DNA of 64,000 bases from contig OX246744.1 in NCBI GenBank assembly GCA_945910005.1, positions 87,501 to 151,500 on the forward strand. Reading direction: 5' to 3'. Source of the DNA: Isoperla grammatica. Taxonomy: Eukaryota; Arthropoda; Insecta; Plecoptera; Perlodidae. Position 1 is the stretch's first letter. Every line of letters begins with the position of its first letter. Under the pieces are notes generated by a model. That model had not been told where the DNA came from. It searched no databases and saw nothing but the letters and a program-made list of their open reading frames with translations. Below are positions 54,201 to 60,200 of the stretch, piece after piece. A program made the position numbers and the translations under genes.

Positions 54201-57200
54201 CGGCTCAGCCTGCGTATACGACAGAAGGTCACGCCTTAGAGGCGAGATTCGCGCAGCAGCCACACGCAAGAAGATCATTTACGATCAATAACTCCCTCAT
54301 TGCTGCATGTAGATTTTTCGTAATACTTTCAAAATACGTAGAATTGTAATTTCCATAAACGCTTTCAAATAAGTCTCCCGCTAAAAAAATTATTTTCGTA
54401 GCTAGAGCGAGATAAGTGGTTTTTCGCCTATGTCTTCAATGTTAACTATGTCATATGCGAGCTTCCAAAACTCGCCGCAGCGCTGTTAAGGAAACTGGTC
54501 AATTGGTTTAGTAACAATAAATAAAAGGGCGCGAAAAACGAGCCGCCGCCATGAAGAGTGGATTTGACGTCATGGTTTTGTACTGTGTACGCTCACCGCC
54601 TCAGCGATTGGTCTGTTACGCCACGTCTACAGAATCATTGCGTCACATCCACCTGTACGCGTTTCAGATCCCCGAGTTTAAACTTCAATAAATGCGACCA
54701 CATTAAACCTATTTAAAAATTTCTTTTTTACTTGGGACTTGCATTAATATACTTTTTGTATCTGATACTATTAAACTAAGTGTTTGGTTAAACAAAAAAA
54801 TCGTACGCGTGTTGCCTATTAAGCACATTTTAATGTTAATTTGATCTTAATAATAAAAACGAGGACAAACAAATCAATTTGAAATGTAGATACTAGAACA
54901 TGTTTTTAAGTGTGTGGTAAAAATGCACAAATGAACAGAAATACCATGCAGAGGATGAAATAAGAGCTCCAATTACAATTGTATAACTGGAACAAATTTA
55001 TGTACAATTGTTGAGATATGTAGGTATGAATTAAATTCCAGTGTACCTGATTCTGCTTACCCACCAGACCGAATGTTTTGTCTATATGCATCACAGGACG
55101 AAACTGTTGGTGCTGACAATGCTGGTTCTCCTGGTTGTCGACGACGTGACAGCCCGCAAGAAGAGTAAGGGGGGCAAGGGGAGGGAGGGCTCGCCAGACG
55201 AAGCCAAGGGCAAATACAAGAAGGACTCCCAGGAGGTGGGAGACCAGAAGCGAAGCCGGCGTAGCGTCAACTTGGAAGGTGTGTTCAGTTTCGTCAAGTA
55301 CTTGCTCGTATCGCGACTCGTACTCTTCGCCGTCACTTCGGGCCTCAGGATGATCGTCCACCTCTTGAAATATCTTGTTTTTACGCTGCTCGTACTTTTG
55401 CCAATTGTCTATTTTTTATTTTGGGAATTTAAGAACAAAATCCCGGCACTTTCACTACCGACACATTTATATGGTATCGCACAGTCCGATGTACTATAGC
55501 TATATAGGTGACGATAGATGAAAGGAAAGACATGCTATTTTCTGTCAGATTTACCGCGCGTTACAGGTTTTCCTAGCAAATATGTATTTAGGGGTCAGAC
55601 ATATTGTGAATATTCAGAAAGTTGAAACTAATTGTTTATAATATGTGCATAACTTTTAAGATGTAGTTATTGGTAGCAAAAAATTATTTATAGCAACTAA
55701 ACCATGTTAAGTGAAAATGAATTTGGAAATTGCATTATAGATAATGATTACATAATAACATACTGCTATCTTTTCAAACTGTTACTCACAAGAATAATGT
55801 CAATAGGTTCCTATACACATCCATGGAAGCTCAATCACACTGTAAACCCTTTATAGTTTATAGTTAATAGTACTATTGTACCAGCATGATCATTAGTTTA
55901 GATGACAAACTTAATTTGGTTTAAGTATGAAAATGAATTAGGTACTAATTAGGCAATTTACTTTAAAAGCACTAAATAAAAATTTATGATTAATAAGCTT
56001 ATAGTAACAATGTTGAGGATTGTTGTATTTCCGACACTGAATGATCATAGTCATAGATTATCAAAGTAATATTTCAGACATGTTGTATATGAAGTAGGAT
56101 TCCAACAGCTAACCACACTTGTTGGTATGCCTGCATACAGTGGCCGTCATCTAAAGAGTTCATTCGAGTTCTGCGAAATGCCTTCCCCTCTTACCCCCAC
56201 CAGTGTCCGCGCATGGACGAACAACGACGACGAATATTAACTCACGTAAAATTAATAACGATTGAGTTACATTTAATGTAATTAGAATAAAGGAATTCAT
56301 TTGTATTGAAAGATGGTTTATTTAATTGGAAGATCGTTGACAGCTTTGGTTGACAGCTTGATGGTCTATTATAGAGATTAGATCTTTCACTGCCTCTCTT
56401 CATCCGTGCCCGAGCACTGGTGGGGGTACGAGGGGAAGGCATTTCGCACAGCTCGAATGAACTCTTTAGATGACGGCCACTGTAGGTACTGTAACATACA
56501 CTGAAACCTTATGTTTCCTCCCATCCCCAGCCTGCTCGGATAACCTGCTGACGTACCCGACCATTCAAATAGCACATGTGTGTTTATACAAGTTACGATA
56601 AAATATTAATCATGAATTTTTGTTTAGGAGAAGCAATGGAAAGCAAGGACGAGGGACAAAAAATCAAAGAGGTGAAAATAAAAAAGAATAAAAAGGATGG
56701 AAAAATGAAACTTGTTGAGGAGGAGATGCCCGAAATGGAAATTGAAATTGTGGAAGAAAAAGTGATGAAGAAGAACAGCAAGAAGACCAAGAAGTTGTCA
56801 AAACCTGTGCAGGAAGAGGATTTGTCAATGGAAGAGGAAGGTGTCCAAGAGAAACCCCAGAAAGCCAAGAAAGCCAAGAAGGGCAAAAAACTTGCCAAGG
56901 AGCCACAAATGACAGAAGAGGAAGTCACTGGCAATAAGAACGAAATGAAGACAAAGAAACAAAAGGGAGACAAGAAGTCGACGAAGGAGGCAACAATCGC
57001 GGAAGAAATTGAAGAAACGGTGGATCAAATGTTTGTAGAAGAAGCTGTCGCTGAGAATGATCATAGTCAAAAAAAACCCAGCAAAACCAAAGAGGATAAG
57101 AAAACAAACGCAAAACACGAGGACAAGGCGTGTAGAAAGAAGTGTGAGGTTGAACCAGAGCAAGTAGAAGCCGAAGAAGAAGAAAGTGTGGAACTCGACA

Positions 57201-60200
57201 ACACTCACACTCAAGAGGATGCCACACTGACAGAAGATTGCAACCCGGTCTAGAACTCTGCAATGACTGAAGCGCTACTGTTTACCGGGCCACTTTTAGT
57301 TGGCTCTTCAGAAATCACCGAGTCTAATGTTAAAAAATATGTAGATATAGAATCGAACAGTCTTTTTTATTATTTACATTATTAGTTTGTTTTTGTGTTG
57401 CTGAGATTTTCAAAATGATCTTGGAATGATGTCTAACTGTAACTTATATTATGTAATTCGCAATAAAAACTCCGAGTAATCCGTAATTCGTGTAATATAC
57501 CAATGGATAAAACACACATGATGTAGCCTACCCCTTCACACATACATTGGGATTGTGACCCACACATTTTATTTCAGAACCTATCCACATCTACCGGTAA
57601 TTGATCACTCATAGTTCCTGTGAAATATCAGCATCGGTTCATCTCTACTTCCTCCTGCAGCAAGTCAGGTGCTAATCCCATGTCCAAAACTTGTAGTTAA
57701 TTACAAACCCACATCCTGATGTATGTTTTATAATACACTACAGTAAAACTTCTTTGTAACAAACTCTTGGGGGCCAGATTATTACTTTGTTATAAAGAGC
57801 ATTTCTTTATAAAGGTGGTACCTTTACATGCATAAGAATCTTTTGGGGCCTCAAAAACAGTTTGTTATATAGATCATTTTGTTATAAAGACGTTTGTTAT
57901 AAAGAAGTTTCACTGTATTTCTCGTTGATTCTTTGTATGGAAAAGCAATATAGGATTGAGAATAGTAGTAGTACAGATTTTTGACTTTTTCCATCTTTTT
58001 ATATAAGTTCTTACGAACATAGAAATGATTGCCTGAACTCGATCAAAATTATTTTGATGATTTAGTAAAGAGGTTATTATTACTTATTAGAGATGTGTTG
58101 TATTTTTAATTTTGTAGCGTTAATTTAAACTCGAATACAATCCTACATCACAATGTTCACACTACATTGATTAACAAATTATAATACATGTAACCAGATA
58201 CTTACTACATTACAATGAAATTAATAGCAAATGTACAAGGTAGTGATTCGTTAACTCTAACGGAAAAAATTTTTAAGAAAAAGTGTGTAAGTTTGAAAGA
58301 TGGATGAGACAGAATGCCTGTGGGACAATGACAGGAATCAAGACAATTATGGAGTTAGCAAAAGAAAATGATGTAGGCTACCACTTTGCAGTAAGTTATA
58401 ACAGAAAACCAGAAAACATTTGGTTTTCAAGATAATATTTAGATTGGAGGAACACACAAAATAGGGAACAGCCACGAGACTATACATTAACTCTTGCAAG
58501 TATCAGAATTAGTTTCTTAGCAAAAAGCAGATAACAAAATACTTAACACTTTTCTTTAGTTGGCCTATTAGTTGTTTCAGCAACATAACGAATGAGAAGG
58601 GCAAATTGTGTCTGTAGTTTTGTAACTTGAAAAATAAAACAATTTCTGTTGAAAGTAAAATATTACCGACTGGTGTGTGGTGTAGCTTAAGACCTAAGCA
58701 CTCATTAATCTCGTTATCTACATTCAATCAATGTTGTCTTAAAAACACAGATTTGCCAACGACGCCGTACTCTCCATATTTACCCTCGTCGTAATTCTTC
58801 CGGATGAGGCTACGAACACTAACAGTACCAAGAAGTTGTAACATACTCAAAATTCATTTTTATTGGAGGGCTCCGACTAACAAATAACACGTCATAAATC
58901 ACTGGTATTAGCTTCGTACGCTTTGTAGCATTGTTTGCATGTGATCTGATCAACAACCAGTGACACTGATAAGACATCTAGAAGTAAGTAGAACATGAAT
59001 GACCCTGAGCCTTTCACTTGTATGCGCAACAAATATAAGGCCTAATTCTTGTGTACAAGATCAACTGCCTGACCATTATAGCATAATTTATAACACAAGA
59101 AATGATCAATGCTTTTGAATAATACTTAGTACTTACCCAATATTTCAAAACTCCTGTACCGGCAACAAGTTTATTAGTCATGCAAACCATTGCCTGGTAA
59201 GGTTTCTAGAAAATTGTAAGGGGAAGAGGGCAATAAAATTGTATAGAACTAGTATAGAAATACTATTTTTTGTTCAGTTGGCAGCACGCATGTTGCTTGG
59301 TTTGGACGCGAGAGGGAGGCAGTGTAGAAGAGCACCAACGTTGTGAGGGGACCAGTCCTAGCGTTATTGTATTTTAGCGAATATGTGAAACTGTGGGAGT
59401 AATTAGACTGTGTGGTTCAAGCTAGTGTGTAGAGCTGAGTGCGCCATTTCTGTGAGTCTAAATTCTTGCATGTGATGTCTTCAATAAACCAACATTTCCT
59501 ACAAACTGGTGTTGTATTGTGAGGTAAGCCCTGTGACACGAGTGATCCCGAGTCCTGGCCGAGTCCTGGCTACACTCGCTACAAGAGTATTATCATTATC
59601 ATTGTCATCTATCACCCCTCATCGTTGCAATAATAATAATAGAGACATAAAGCAACACAAAGATCCGAGGATGTGACGTTAGAAAGAGGGGCAAAGCGAA
59701 TGTATTTGATGCAACTATTCACAATCTAGTAAATCTCATTATGTGCAACAGTGGAATGGAAACCTCAGCACTCAATTCAAGTAGCCTATATACACAGTTT
59801 AAATTTGTTTTGTCTTGGGGTAATTAAAATTGTTTTAGAGTCAATGTGTAAAACTAGAACTAGCTCTTTGTCTAGTGTAGCAGTATTGATGAAGGCTATG
59901 GTTGCTCAGCTATTGAGCGACTGGAACATTAACATCTGTCACAAAATAGAAACGTTTATCACCTGTGGCTTCAAACAGCACTCGCTACTTGTTCATTATA
60001 TATTTATTTACATACCTGTTACAGGTTAACACTTTACTTGTCAACCATGTAGGCTAAACTCACCAGAGTGGTTGCCGCTGCCCGGTACAATCTCGTCCAC
60101 AGAGATGAAGTCGGCTGCGGAACAGTTGTTTCCGCGGCGATACAAGTCTATCTGCTGCAACTGGAGGGTGAGGTATGTCCCCTTGGGGCCTACGATGCGC

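Noticed and set aside
59270..59590. Solo LTR
   Set aside because: It starts near tgttcag and ends near ctaca with an AATAAA, but no target duplication, primer-binding site or second copy could be seen.
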